In this document: positions 9,476-19,347 of the stretch, piece after piece
Layout: every line of letters starts with the position of its first letter
How positions within the stretch are numbered: position 1 is the stretch's first letter
From: Butyrivibrio sp.
Lineage (GTDB): Bacteria > Bacillota > Clostridia > Lachnospirales > Lachnospiraceae
Reading direction: 5' to 3'
NCBI GenBank assembly: GCA_017446685.1
Contig: JAFSQI010000135.1
Location: 1 to 64,000 of the forward strand
DNA length: 64,000 bases
Notes under the pieces: model-generated
Seen by the model: the letters and a program-made list of their open reading frames with translations, nothing else
Databases searched by the model: none
What the model was told of the DNA's origin: nothing
Position numbers and translations under genes: made by a program

Positions 9476-10519
9476 TTAAAGCTTTAGAGCTTGGATGAAT
9501 ATCAAGCAATACACTACAAACGATAACTTTTTCTTCATACTCCAAAAAAGTACTTTCCTAGCAAAACTCTCTTTCTCCAGTTCGAGTTTACTCACAATAG
9601 CTTGCATAACATCATCATTTACTATTTTTTTTATTTCCAAGAAACGGTTTTTGGTATCCAATTCCGAAATTACAATTCTTTTCATCGCACCTAAAGTATT
9701 TCCGATAAATTGGTAATTCAATCTTTTACGTATCTCGTCAGGATAGCCAATCTGATCACAAATTTCCATGCAGCCTTTTATAAAAATTTTCTGTTTTTCA
9801 TACCTATCTTTTCTAAATACACGAGTCAACGAATTTGTATCATTCTCACAATAATTGTATAAAGCCTCAGAAACAACGCATACTTTCCTTACGTTCGCAT
9901 AAAGTATCAATAATGAATAAACATCTTCAGAAATCATTTTTCTTTCAGAAACAAAAGACCAATCATTATCGATGATTAATTTCATCGAAAACATAGATGC
10001 CCAAGCGCTCATCCATAAATTATATGCTTTTCCCGTACAAGGATTAAATGAAATCATTTCAGGTAAAAAAACATTAATTATCTCATCACCCTCATATATT
10101 TCCTTTGGGGGTAAAGGAATAGTCTCCTTAGTCACATGTTCATTTCTGTCTACTGTTTTAAAACCAAATGTCACAATCTCAGCGGATGTCTTTTGAGCCG
10201 CATTATACAAATGTTCTATTGTTTCATGTTCGATATAATCATCACTATCAAAAAAACAAATATACTCCCCCATTGCATTTTCTATGCCAGTATTTCTTGC
10301 CAGCCCCAATCCAGCATTTTTTTTATGTATGACTTTTACACGTTTGTCTTTCTTAGCCCAATCATCACACATTTTGCCTGACGAATCAGTTGATCCGTCA
10401 TCAACCATTATGATTTCTAAATAAGGATATGATTGATTAACTACACTTTCCATACATCTATTTAAATACTTTTCAACGTTATAAACAGGCAAAACTATAC
10501 TTACAATTCCTTTTTTCAT
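9476..10519 (-). CDS. GT2 family glycosyltransferase
   Basis: A GT2 transferase with VSIVLPVYNVEKYL, VDDGSTDSSG and FFDSDDYIEH motifs in the first hundred residues and a 250-residue C-terminal extension of unknown role. I place the start at the ATG at 10519 (347 aa, beginning MKKGIVS), just after the preceding stop; the open frame extends five codons further only through a TTG. The visible ribosome binding site is weak, so translation may depend on coupling to the upstream gene. Confidence 0.88.
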   Translation of the reverse strand: MKKGIVSIVLPVYNVEKYLNRCMESVVNQSYPYLEIIMVDDGSTDSSGKMCDDWAKKDKRVKVIHKKNAGLGLARNTGIENAMGEYICFFDSDDYIEHETIEHLYNAAQKTSAEIVTFGFKTVDRNEHVTKETIPLPPKEIYEGDEIINVFLPEMISFNPCTGKAYNLWMSAWASMFSMKLIIDNDWSFVSERKMISEDVYSLLILYANVRKVCVVSEALYNYCENDTNSLTRVFRKDRYEKQKIFIKGCMEICDQIGYPDEIRKRLNYQFIGNTLGAMKRIVISELDTKNRFLEIKKIVNDDVMQAIVSKLELEKESFARKVLFWSMKKKLSFVVYCLIFIQALKL

Positions 10520-10524
10520 CACAC

Positions 10525-11712
10525 TTACCCACAACTCAACTTCAACATTTTGCTACAAATAACCCATTTAGCAAAATTCCGTTCCATAAAAGCATCTTCC
10601 AATTCTTGTAAAACAACCTCTTTATCATTACTTACTATTTTTTTATAATCACTATATTCTTCAACAACATTACACATAATAACGAAGCAAGCCTTCTGCA
10701 CGTTTTTATCCATATTCATTATTCTATAATATACATGTTTACTACATTGACTTAATAAGAATTCATAATAATCATTATTTTTTTCAAGGTTCAATCTATT
10801 AGATTCTTTCAATGAATATCTTACACTCCACACAGCATCTAACAGTCTTATATCCCCCTGCAATTTATCTAAAGTATTTTCCCCATAAATTCTGTACATG
10901 TATAACGCGTCAGAAATACCATAAACATAGGTCGCTCTTCTAAATATAATATTAAAAATAATAGTATCTTCAAACATCATCCCTTCAGGATAATACACAT
11001 TTTCCCATAACTGTGTATTGTAAATTCGCCCCCAAGGCACACCTCCAAGTTTTTCAAGCTCTCGATACGAATTTATTTTTCCGTCTTTACAACGAACACT
11101 TTCCAGTGTCTTTGATTCTGCATTACATTTTTTATATGATCCCTGTACAATATCAGCGCCTTGTTCATAAGCAGCATTTAACATTTTCTCTATGTACCCA
11201 GCGCAAATATAGTCATCTGAATCAATAAACATAACATACTTCCCAAGTTTATGTTTAAGCGCAGTATTTCTCGCACCTGAATGCCCCATATTTGCCTGAT
11301 GTATAATTATAAATCTAGAATCATCTTGATAACGATCAACTATCTGAGCTGATAAATCCGTTGAACCATCATCCACACATATAACCTGAAAATTATAACT
11401 TGTTTCTTGAAATTTTATCGAATTTAAACACTGTGACAAATATCTCTCAGAATTATAAATAGGAACTATAACAGACAAATCTATTTTTTTATCAATTTCC
11501 ATAGTCCCACAATTCTTACCAAAAGTTGGCTCCTTACGCAACTTCGAAAGCATAACATACGCTTCACGATAAGTAGGTAAATCTTTATCTTTTTTTGTAA
11601 ATCTCACCATTAGCAATTTAATTCTTAAAAACTGTATATAAACTCTTTTTATGAAACTATAGCATAAATATGCTAATGGAAATTTTTTCAAAAAAGCCTT
11701 CAAGTTACTCAT
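10525..11712 (-). CDS. GT2 family glycosyltransferase, first gene of the operon
   Basis: A 395-residue transferase whose GT2 domain starts only near residue 80 (LSVIVPIYNS, VDDGSTDLSA, MFIDSDDY). The preceding basic and hydrophobic segment probably anchors it to the membrane. The ATG at 11712 is preceded by GGTGG at five bases; the frame extends upstream only through a TTG. It is the first gene of the minus-strand operon that ends at 434, with a likely promoter at 11775-11780. Confidence 0.88.
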   Translation of the reverse strand: MSNLKAFLKKFPLAYLCYSFIKRVYIQFLRIKLLMVRFTKKDKDLPTYREAYVMLSKLRKEPTFGKNCGTMEIDKKIDLSVIVPIYNSERYLSQCLNSIKFQETSYNFQVICVDDGSTDLSAQIVDRYQDDSRFIIIHQANMGHSGARNTALKHKLGKYVMFIDSDDYICAGYIEKMLNAAYEQGADIVQGSYKKCNAESKTLESVRCKDGKINSYRELEKLGGVPWGRIYNTQLWENVYYPEGMMFEDTIIFNIIFRRATYVYGISDALYMYRIYGENTLDKLQGDIRLLDAVWSVRYSLKESNRLNLEKNNDYYEFLLSQCSKHVYYRIMNMDKNVQKACFVIMCNVVEEYSDYKKIVSNDKEVVLQELEDAFMERNFAKWVICSKMLKLSCG

Positions 11713-11774
11713 ATCAACCACCAAATCTATAAATTTTTAAAATAACAATATATGCGTGGACACAAATTGCTCCA

Positions 11775-11780
11775 ATTATA
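11775..11780 (-). promoter_or_regulatory. Likely promoter -10 for the polysaccharide operon
   Basis: On the minus strand a perfect TATAAT preceded by TG lies about 63 bases before the first GT2 gene. No good -35 is visible at 17 bases (TTTATC at best). It is the only consensus -10 element I noticed in the 136-base gap ahead of the ten-gene operon. Confidence 0.4.
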
Positions 11781-11848
11781 CACCAAAAACAAAAAAAGAT
11801 AAAGATATCAAATTATGATGATATAATAAAAAAATAAGTAAAAATCTC

Positions 11849-13561
11849 TTATGTTTTTTTCAACCTTCTAGTATAGTAAACTGTTCCCGCCCCCGATTCA
11901 TACACATAACAGTTCTTTATTTTATCCCATATCTCGCCATCCAAATCATTATACGCATTCATCATTCCTCCACTATTATATCCATACGCGCTACCAATTT
12001 TAGAATCTAATATAATCACAACATCTGGGAATTTTGATGTATTCACATTATAATACTGAATTAATCTTTTTCCACAAATCGGAGTCTCCCAAGTAGTCAT
12101 CGAACCATTTCTTAAATTACAGACAAGATAACCCCATGGCAAAAAACGTGTAAATAACACTTTTGTTTCCAGTTGAGTACAACTATTCTCTATAAAACTT
12201 ATCATTTCCAGTACTTCGTAATAATTTTTAGCATCCTCTTCTTCTGTATATATTCCCTTTGCAGGGCCTTCACAAATAATGGTATCTAGTTCCCATAATC
12301 TTGCGTCACGATAACATGGGCCCATAATTCTAACAAACACAACTGCTACGGTTATGCTAATAGAAAATAATAGTAACTTATTTTTTTCAAAACAGAACTC
12401 TTCAAACATAAGAATAACCACTGCAAATACTGAAATAATAAGTCCCAAAAGTAAACAACTCGCCTCTGTATTAGATCCTAACCAAAACAAAAAAGCCATC
12501 ACTATTCCGACAAAGTAAAGAATTATTCCCTTTCTCTCATCACCATTATTAGTTCTTCTAAAAAAGACACATTTATTAAGAACATATGGAAAAGACAAAA
12601 CAGTTATCTGAATATAGATGGCTCCTGGCTTATTTATCCCAAAAGATATAACACATAATAGTAATGTAAGCAAATAAATCATTTTGTCTCTATTGTCAAA
12701 AAAAACTGCCGTATTACCTTCTTGTTTCTTCACCTTGATGACGTAAAAAAATCGCGTCATCAAATAAACAAATCCCGGTATGCCTAGTATACATACTTTT
12801 CCTATAGAGAAAATAGTCCCCAATACCTTATCAGTCGATACTAAAGCCATGTGATCAGGAGATGACATGACATACTTCTGAGCCTCAAAATAGTCAGAAA
12901 AAGATGCTCGTGATAACAAGAAAAATACATAGAGAGAAGCACATACAAAAATTGATCCAGTAAAAGGTAATAAAATCTTATATTCTTTTTTTATTAAAAG
13001 AAATATCAATAATACAGCTACCCCTATTGCCAAAAATGGCATACAAACAGTAGCTGCAGAAATTGAAACCCCAGCTACAACTACAAAAAAACTGTTTTTT
13101 CTTTCAGCGCTTAAATAGTCCAGAATAGCAACAACCGCCACAACACAAAAAGTCATGAACAAATTATAATAGCTCAAGCCAGGGATATTCTGCCTTGCAC
13201 ACATGAAATAAATAATAGATAACAAGAGGTTATACTTTTTCGATCTAAATGACCATAGTATAAACAGGCAAGTAACTACTTGTATTACCAAATATGTGTA
13301 TCTTCCTGCTAAAATAACTCCTTCAGCACCAGGAACCATTACCGAATATACATAATAAAATGGGCAAAGAAGAATTGCAAAAAACTGCGATGGATGCCAT
13401 TCATCAATAAATGGTATATCACCCTGGCAAAAACGCTTAGCCAGCGCATAATAGTGAGACTCATCTGTCTGGTCAAAGCCATAACGTAATCTTATAGCCA
13501 GCAGCAAAGCTAACACTAGTATTATCATTACATCAAATATTTTTTTCTTTTCACTCTTCAT
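11849..13561 (-). CDS. GT-C-type membrane glycosyltransferase-like protein
   Basis: A 570-residue protein with about ten membrane segments followed by a soluble extracytoplasmic C-terminal domain (from about residue 420). The first loop contains DQTDESHYYALAKRF, the acidic motif expected after the first membrane helix of polyprenyl-phosphate-sugar-dependent GT-C enzymes such as ArnT and PMT. It would transfer a sugar from a lipid carrier on the outer face of the membrane. GGAGAG precedes the ATG. It stands alone between two gaps, so it may be transcribed separately. The acceptor is unknown. Confidence 0.65.
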   Translation of the reverse strand: MKSEKKKIFDVMIILVLALLLAIRLRYGFDQTDESHYYALAKRFCQGDIPFIDEWHPSQFFAILLCPFYYVYSVMVPGAEGVILAGRYTYLVIQVVTCLFILWSFRSKKYNLLLSIIYFMCARQNIPGLSYYNLFMTFCVVAVVAILDYLSAERKNSFFVVVAGVSISAATVCMPFLAIGVAVLLIFLLIKKEYKILLPFTGSIFVCASLYVFFLLSRASFSDYFEAQKYVMSSPDHMALVSTDKVLGTIFSIGKVCILGIPGFVYLMTRFFYVIKVKKQEGNTAVFFDNRDKMIYLLTLLLCVISFGINKPGAIYIQITVLSFPYVLNKCVFFRRTNNGDERKGIILYFVGIVMAFLFWLGSNTEASCLLLGLIISVFAVVILMFEEFCFEKNKLLLFSISITVAVVFVRIMGPCYRDARLWELDTIICEGPAKGIYTEEEDAKNYYEVLEMISFIENSCTQLETKVLFTRFLPWGYLVCNLRNGSMTTWETPICGKRLIQYYNVNTSKFPDVVIILDSKIGSAYGYNSGGMMNAYNDLDGEIWDKIKNCYVYESGAGTVYYTRRLKKT

Positions 13562-13754
13562 TTAACTTCTCTCCTTCCCAAATAAGCAACAAAATATAAA
13601 ACGTAACTTCTTCACCATGAAAAAAGGATAATACTAATCATACGCCTTCGCATTTTGAAAAATACCTGAACAAACCTGTATTATTCCTGATGGCTATTTC
13701 TATTGTCAGATCAAGCGAACTTGGAGTAACAATTCTCGCCTTATCACCATAGTA

Positions 13755-14798
13755 CTACATCCTATCTTGCAAAAAATTTTTAACTATTTCAATCAGCTTT
13801 TCACTTATTGCATGTACCACAAATGCCACAAATACTGAAACACCAATATCCACCAATATAATTTTCCCTGAACTGCTCCATCTATGCATTCTACTAAGTA
13901 TAATGAACATCTCACTATGAATCAGGTATATTTCAAATGAAATCTCCCCAAGAAACATATTTATACTATTGCCAAGCCTTATCCTAACATTTGCAACAAG
14001 AGTAAACAACAGAATTGCCAGTCCTAGTATAATCTTCAGCTCATAATCTCCAGTAAATTGTACATGTTTAAACTTAAGATACGTAATACCAATGATAGCT
14101 GCTATCACTGCAACAAATGACCATTTTAATATCCATCTATTCTTTACATTCTCCACAAATTGCATCTTGATAGAAGCGAGCAAGATTCCCCATATAAAGC
14201 CAAAGCATTCTGGAGCCCACGTGGTTACAGTTACAATACCTTTCTTTTGCAAGAAATACATGACAAGGCTACCTGTTGCCACTAAGACGCAGGTTAATAC
14301 CTTCCACATAGTCTTTGTTTTTCTGAATACCATGTTAGACAGCCAAAATGCTAAGTAACACCCTAAGAGCCAAATAGCCCACAGACAGGAATTAAATACG
14401 CCAAATATGCACAACAGATCATGGAATATCAGATAATTAATTACTATGAATACAAGCATCACCAGTGCCGGAACTATAAGTATTTTGGGTAATCTTTTTC
14501 TCCAAAACTGTTTTATTCCTTCAGGGTTCCTGTCTTGAGATAATGTAAGCCCATATGCTGAAGTCATGAAGAAAAATGTCACTCCAATATAGGCAAAGCT
14601 CCCTATCATGTCCTGAATTCTGTTTTGATACATTGTCGGAACATGAACCAGAATAATTACCATGCACCAAAAACCACGCATGGCCTGAGTGTTGTTTTTA
14701 TCAAAAAAATGCTCATTGACTGGCACGATTTTGGCTTTGTATAAAATATCAAATATTAGAAACAATATAATAAGTAACATAATTGCATAGTCTAGCAT
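13755..14798 (-). CDS. Acyltransferase family 3 membrane protein
   Basis: A polytopic acyltransferase_3 protein (347 aa from the ATG at 14798) with MRGFWCMVIILVHVP carrying the signature histidine and a C-terminal EISFEIYLIHSEMF segment typical of the family. The frame extends five codons upstream through GTG codons, but those bases themselves form the GGTGG ribosome binding site. Role: probable O-acylation of a surface glycan. It differs clearly from the copy at 434-1462. Confidence 0.85.
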   Translation of the reverse strand: MLDYAIMLLIILFLIFDILYKAKIVPVNEHFFDKNNTQAMRGFWCMVIILVHVPTMYQNRIQDMIGSFAYIGVTFFFMTSAYGLTLSQDRNPEGIKQFWRKRLPKILIVPALVMLVFIVINYLIFHDLLCIFGVFNSCLWAIWLLGCYLAFWLSNMVFRKTKTMWKVLTCVLVATGSLVMYFLQKKGIVTVTTWAPECFGFIWGILLASIKMQFVENVKNRWILKWSFVAVIAAIIGITYLKFKHVQFTGDYELKIILGLAILLFTLVANVRIRLGNSINMFLGEISFEIYLIHSEMFIILSRMHRWSSSGKIILVDIGVSVFVAFVVHAISEKLIEIVKNFLQDRM

Positions 14799-15081
14799 TT
14801 TACGTTCCACCACTTGTTGATATTTGTTGTTCTCAGGAAATGGTATCTATAAAAAAGTGCCTGCGGTGATTCTGCTTATGATAGCGCCATGTATTCACAG
14901 AAACGAGCCCATGCTATCTCGTTCAAACTCATAATCTGCCAGCACAGCATTATAACATCCGTCATTTAGTCACTAATGTAATACCCCCGGAACCGATAGT
15001 TATTTTAAATAAATCCTTGATACCATTTATAGAAAGAATAATATAAACAGTATTAGACTATTTCACATTTAAAGTCACAAA
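14799..15081 (-). other. Intergenic stretch with a possible coding remnant
   Basis: No complete gene is visible. On the minus strand one frame reads through 24 codons (about 14898-14969) in protein-like language, including YNAVLADYEFERDSMGSF, but has no start codon or ribosome binding site. It could be the eroded end of a glycan gene or chance. The rest should hold the promoter of the acyltransferase gene; I could not choose one confidently. Confidence 0.25.
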
Positions 15082-15119
15082 AATCGGCTTGAATACTGCA
15101 CTACATATTCAAGCCGATT
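15082..15119 (-). terminator. Rho-independent terminator of the radical SAM gene
   Basis: A perfect 14-bp stem (15082-15095 with 15106-15119) and 10-nt loop are followed on the minus strand by GATTTTTG. It lies 67 bases beyond the radical SAM stop codon. Confidence 0.8.
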
Positions 15120-15185
15120 GCAACTTATAATATCATATCATCGTTACCATTCACCATAATTCCGCAAACAGCAACTTATTTTTCA

Positions 15186-16358
15186 TCAATTCTTCATCTG
15201 CGCAGCGATATCTGCATCAACAATTTCTTCGCCGGTCTTGTCCTTTAGCTGCTCCATGGAAGCTGCAGAAAGACCGTTATTGACTGTTGCGCACATATCA
15301 CAGGTACTGCATTTATCAAGTTCTTCCTTTGTAACCTTTCCATCACGAAGATCACGAACAATCTTGTTCTCATACATGCTGTACTTCTTCTTTGTCCAGA
15401 ACTTAGCCTTGTGACGGATTACCCACCAGAGAGGTACCCAGATGTATTTATGCATTGCAGGAGAAACTGAACCAATCATCCAACAATCTCTATCACAGCA
15501 ACGAACCTTCTTACGAACAGCCTCTGCCTCAGGAGAATTCCACAGTTCGTCCCATGACTGATTGTTAAGATTTCCCATAACTTCTTTATCCTTGGTTCCG
15601 TTACATGGCATTACATCTCCGTATGGATCAATAAAGAATGTGTCAAAAGACATATCGCAGGGAAGAAGTCTCTTTTGACCATAAATATAGTTAATAAGTC
15701 CATGGTTAAAGTATGCTCTAAACCATTTCTTGGGACTCTTGCTTGCAAGAAGCTCATTAACAAGATTTTCAAAATTTTGAGCAACCATTGGACGATCTTT
15801 GATTATATTTTTAGCTTCTACAAAATAGAAACTATTATGAAGAGATGCAGTAGCAAATTCCATACCCATCTCATCAGAAAGCTTATAAAGAGGAACTAGG
15901 TCAGGAGCATTTCTATCCTGTACTGTCATACCAAATCCGACATCCTTCATTCCCATTTCGCGAAGAGTCTTAAGAGTTTGATATCCTCTCTGATAACCGT
16001 TCTCAAGTCCTCTGATTTCATTATTTGTATTTTCAAGCCCTTCTATGGAAATACGAATTCCTATCTGTGGAAATTCCTTGCAAAGATCAACTATTCTGTC
16101 AGTAAAGAAACCATTTGTAGAAATTACAATTCGATCCGACTTTTTGTACAATTCACGTACAATATCCTTAATATCAGTTCTGATAAAAGGCTCACCACCT
16201 GTAATGTTTGTGAAATACATTTTAGGAAGTTTCTTAATTGTTTCAATTGAAATTTCTTCCTCTGGTTTACTAGGTGCCTTGTATCTGTTGCACATTGAGC
16301 AACGCGCATTACATCTATATGTTACAATTACAGTTCCGTTAAGCTTTTTCTCAGACAT
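15186..16358 (-). CDS. Radical SAM/SPASM domain protein
   Basis: A 390-residue radical SAM enzyme: the CxxxCxxC cluster motif is C16-C20-C23 (YRCNARCSMC), followed by ITGGEP near residue 53. The C-terminal third carries more cysteines (LPCDMSF, VMPCNG, CCDRDC and CSTCDMC), consistent with a SPASM-type domain binding auxiliary iron-sulfur clusters. SPASM proteins mature peptides or modify carbohydrates and cofactors. No precursor peptide gene was seen nearby, and the polysaccharide context suggests a sugar- or lipid-modifying job, though this is inference. GGGAGG precedes the ATG, and a good promoter lies at 16453-16481. It appears to be monocistronic. Confidence 0.85.
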   Translation of the reverse strand: MSEKKLNGTVIVTYRCNARCSMCNRYKAPSKPEEEISIETIKKLPKMYFTNITGGEPFIRTDIKDIVRELYKKSDRIVISTNGFFTDRIVDLCKEFPQIGIRISIEGLENTNNEIRGLENGYQRGYQTLKTLREMGMKDVGFGMTVQDRNAPDLVPLYKLSDEMGMEFATASLHNSFYFVEAKNIIKDRPMVAQNFENLVNELLASKSPKKWFRAYFNHGLINYIYGQKRLLPCDMSFDTFFIDPYGDVMPCNGTKDKEVMGNLNNQSWDELWNSPEAEAVRKKVRCCDRDCWMIGSVSPAMHKYIWVPLWWVIRHKAKFWTKKKYSMYENKIVRDLRDGKVTKEELDKCSTCDMCATVNNGLSAASMEQLKDKTGEEIVDADIAAQMKN

Positions 16359-16452
16359 TATTAACTTCCTCCCAATTTACAAAAGCAATAAGCATCTTTT
16401 CATAAAACAATTCGTAAAGATGCAAATTTTCCTAAACATAATCATCCGCAAA

Positions 16453-16481
16453 AGTATACAACTAATACAATCTTTTGGCAA
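16453..16481 (-). promoter_or_regulatory. Sigma-A promoter of the radical SAM gene
   Basis: The minus strand shows TTGCCA (16481-16476), a 17-base spacer and TATACT (16458-16453). The predicted transcript start is near 16446, giving a leader of about 88 bases before the ATG. Confidence 0.65.
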
Positions 16482-16540
16482 TTGACAGTTCATAAAAAAA
16501 ATATCATTTTTAGAAAATTATTCTGTTACTTTTTTACCAT

Positions 16541-16590
16541 CAAAAAAAGTGCTGATGTAGAACTTTGTCTAACAACTGCACTTTTTTGAT
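16541..16590 (-). terminator. Likely terminator after the membrane protein gene
   Basis: A-rich and T-rich arms (AAAAAAGTGC with GCACTTTTTT) bracket a 25-base loop, about 80 bases after the stop of the 16672-18276 gene. The GC core of the stem is only four pairs, so it is moderate in strength and could act in both directions. With the promoter at 16453-16481 it accounts for this intergenic stretch. Confidence 0.5.
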
Positions 16591-16671
16591 ACTTTCGAAA
16601 AAATCTATTTTACACCAGAATTTTTCTACCTTTAATCACAATTTCATACAACTTCTTATTAATCCCAGAAA

Positions 16672-18276
16672 CTATATTTGCGCCAAATATTCCTGTGCAT
16701 GTCGCATTAATCCCAAGGAATCTATGCGATATACAATGTCAATAAAGCTTCTTACGTAAATATAGATAAAAAGACTAAACAACAGCGCGTATACTATATA
16801 AATACCGCAATTTGTCTTTTTATAATAAAAGCCTTTTTTCCATAAAAAATAATAAAAGAGAAGCAATCCCCACGCCACAACTCCGGAAAGAGCAAGTGCT
16901 TCCGGAAGATTTCCAATTGTATCCTGCGTGTATTTTACTCCCGTCATATCAAAATTTAGATTAAGCGGCATCAACGAATGAACGTAACTGTCGACGTCCT
17001 TCATTGCAGGTAAAAGGACAATAACAAAGAATATATTCAAAGCTCCGGCTGCAACAATCAACATCATAAATATTTTTTTGACAAACAATTCATATTTTAA
17101 TGAGAAAGCATATATAATTACCAGCATTCCTGCAAAAAAAATCATTGGAAGCACGCTTTCAATATACCTTCCAAAAACGAGATGATCACATCTTGTCACT
17201 TCACCTTCGTACCAGTATCCATACAAAGTTTCAAAAAAGAACAAAATACCAAGAAGTAATGAACCAACAAACATTAGTGCACAAAATACTGTTGATATTT
17301 TAGCAAAAACAGCATGTTCATCTCTTGATACGCAACTATTATCAGCATTATGGATACGAAAAAGGTAACATCTGCATTTCTCTATTAATATAATGAAGAT
17401 GAACGCCAAACCAATAAGTGTTACTCCATATCCCGAAACCGCGATATTAAACAACCATCCCAGAAAAGTTTTCACTACAACAGTAATACCTTTTATTGAA
17501 AACAATTTTTTGTATATTTCTATATGCAGAAAATTTGATAACGTATTATATTTAGGCTTAACTCCAAGATAAATTACCTTTCGCTCCCATCCATTTAAAC
17601 ATCTGTCAACCCCAAGTGCAATAGCAAGATTTAGAAAATATTCGGTTAGATTGATAATTTTTTTATTTGTCCATCTTCTAAGCATGAAGATTGTGATCAA
17701 AGTAGCAATAGCAAGCACTATACCACGTTGATGACACATAAATGCATATACGCTCCCCCATGCTAAAATAGCACCGGACATCTTATTCTTTCCTTCAACA
17801 GCCCTAAATAATACACAAATTATTATCCATGGCATAATTATAAGAACAGGTTCAGCCCAGGTATATTTCGTGTTCAATAGAATTTCCGGTAAACATCCAA
17901 CCAAAATTGAAGCGATGATGATATCGTTACTTCTTTTTTTACCACAAATTTTTATTCCAATGTAATAAGCCATAACAGGTACAAATGCATCTATTGCACT
18001 ATTTATTAATAGCATGCCTTTGTATATAACTTCAGCACTATTAAACAATAAAAATACGGGAAGATACCATATTGTCTGGCCATACTTATAAAAAAAGCCC
18101 TCAGCTACCAGAAAATCTCTAAAATCATACCCTGCAAGATATGCTGCCGTACCTATAGTTCCTATACAATCTTCTACGGGAGGCGCAGTTAAAAACAATG
18201 CCGGTACAGCCGAAATAATAAAGCTAATGGCATATATTAATATCAATTTTTTCTTTATACTACAATTTATACGCAT
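16672..18276 (-). CDS. Large polytopic membrane protein, GT-C-like
   Basis: A 534-residue protein with about 11-12 membrane segments. The first extracytoplasmic loop holds PPVEDCIGTIGTAAYL, an acidic loop in the position of the GT-C catalytic motif, so a lipid-carrier-dependent glycosyltransferase is possible but not proven. The ATG at 18276 is preceded at eight bases by AGGAG, which lies within the last codons of the AraC gene, and stop and start form TAATATG. The two genes are therefore translationally coupled. The frame is open upstream to 18372 only because it overlaps the regulator gene. Confidence 0.6.
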   Translation of the reverse strand: MRINCSIKKKLILIYAISFIISAVPALFLTAPPVEDCIGTIGTAAYLAGYDFRDFLVAEGFFYKYGQTIWYLPVFLLFNSAEVIYKGMLLINSAIDAFVPVMAYYIGIKICGKKRSNDIIIASILVGCLPEILLNTKYTWAEPVLIIMPWIIICVLFRAVEGKNKMSGAILAWGSVYAFMCHQRGIVLAIATLITIFMLRRWTNKKIINLTEYFLNLAIALGVDRCLNGWERKVIYLGVKPKYNTLSNFLHIEIYKKLFSIKGITVVVKTFLGWLFNIAVSGYGVTLIGLAFIFIILIEKCRCYLFRIHNADNSCVSRDEHAVFAKISTVFCALMFVGSLLLGILFFFETLYGYWYEGEVTRCDHLVFGRYIESVLPMIFFAGMLVIIYAFSLKYELFVKKIFMMLIVAAGALNIFFVIVLLPAMKDVDSYVHSLMPLNLNFDMTGVKYTQDTIGNLPEALALSGVVAWGLLLFYYFLWKKGFYYKKTNCGIYIVYALLFSLFIYIYVRSFIDIVYRIDSLGLMRHAQEYLAQI

Positions 18277-18277
18277 A

Positions 18278-19249
18278 TTAGTTTCTCCTGAACTGGCGTG
18301 GGCTCGTCCCATACATGGCCTTGAAGGTACGATGAAAATAACTTGTATTCTCATATCCGACAGAATATGCAATATCAGTTACTGCAATATTCGTGTTTTT
18401 CAAAAGAAATCTCGCCTGCTCCATTTTTTTTTCAATCAAAAGTTCTTTAAAAGTCTTGCCGGTTGCTCTTTTTATCATACGACTCATAGTGTAAATATCG
18501 ATGTGATTTCTCGTTGAAAAATCAGTGAGAGAAGCATCTTTATATTCTGTTTCTACATAATTAAGAAGCTGTATCATCAGATTCTGTTCAAAAGAGCTGC
18601 CGGGAACCTGAATTCTATCTGCAAAATCCATCAGATTCTGGAAAAGGAGCGCCATTGTACTCTGGCTAAGTGCCCGCCTGTTGTGCGGTTCTTCCAGCAT
18701 TATCCATATTAGATTCTCCATAAGATTCTGTATAGGGATAATCCCTGATACATCAAAATATAGATAATTACCGCCCATATGCTTATCAGTAAGACAGCTT
18801 ACTATAAAATCCATGAGAGCACTTGAGCTTCCCTCAACCTTACTTATTACAGAGTCAAAAAACTGTGGCAAAATAATAAAATTCACTGCAATATCATCTT
18901 TATCTGCGGAAAGAATCTCCTGGACTGCATGCTGGTTCATAAAAAGAAGATCCCCCTCCTTTAAAGTAATACGTTGCCCGTCAATAACATGTTTGGTAGA
19001 TCCCTGACACATATAAACAAACTCAACAAAATTATGGGTATGCTCCGGGAAATGAATAAATCTGGTATGCGGTCTTATATCAATTAACTTTCCCTTTGCC
19101 AAAAGAAGCGACGCATCCACCTCATTCTGTCTGGATAAGGAATCATCGCTACTATAGTAGAGGCTTCGATTGATATTACTTTTTCCTGATAAAATATCCT
19201 TCTCCTCGTCTGTAATTTTAGATAATCTGTCCAGCAAATTGCGATCCAT
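18278..19249 (-). CDS. AraC-family transcriptional regulator (RhaR/RhaS-like)
   Basis: A 323-residue regulator: an N-terminal cupin sugar-sensing domain (FIHFPEHTHNFVEFVYM, then GDLLFMNQHAVQEI) and a C-terminal double helix-turn-helix of the AraC type (about residues 225-323) ending VGYENTSYFHRTFKAMYGTSPRQF. It diverges from rhaD, so it is the likely rhamnose-responsive activator of rhaD, rhaB and the isomerase. GAGG precedes the ATG at 19249; a GTG two codons upstream is less well placed. Oddly, its stop codon is coupled to a membrane protein gene rather than to a sugar gene. Confidence 0.85.
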   Translation of the reverse strand: MDRNLLDRLSKITDEEKDILSGKSNINRSLYYSSDDSLSRQNEVDASLLLAKGKLIDIRPHTRFIHFPEHTHNFVEFVYMCQGSTKHVIDGQRITLKEGDLLFMNQHAVQEILSADKDDIAVNFIILPQFFDSVISKVEGSSSALMDFIVSCLTDKHMGGNYLYFDVSGIIPIQNLMENLIWIMLEEPHNRRALSQSTMALLFQNLMDFADRIQVPGSSFEQNLMIQLLNYVETEYKDASLTDFSTRNHIDIYTMSRMIKRATGKTFKELLIEKKMEQARFLLKNTNIAVTDIAYSVGYENTSYFHRTFKAMYGTSPRQFRRN

Positions 19250-19289
19250 AAACACCTCATTTAATGACTAACTACTTTTACAACATATC

Positions 19290-19317
19290 ATTATAGCGCC
19301 ACAAGTCCAAAGTGCAA
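19290..19317 (-). promoter_or_regulatory. Promoter of the AraC regulator gene
   Basis: The minus strand has TTGCAC (19317-19312), a 16-base spacer and a perfect TATAAT (19295-19290), 40 bases before the regulator's ATG. Confidence 0.65.
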
Positions 19318-19347
19318 GAAAAGACGTAATTTTTATCAAATCAAGAC

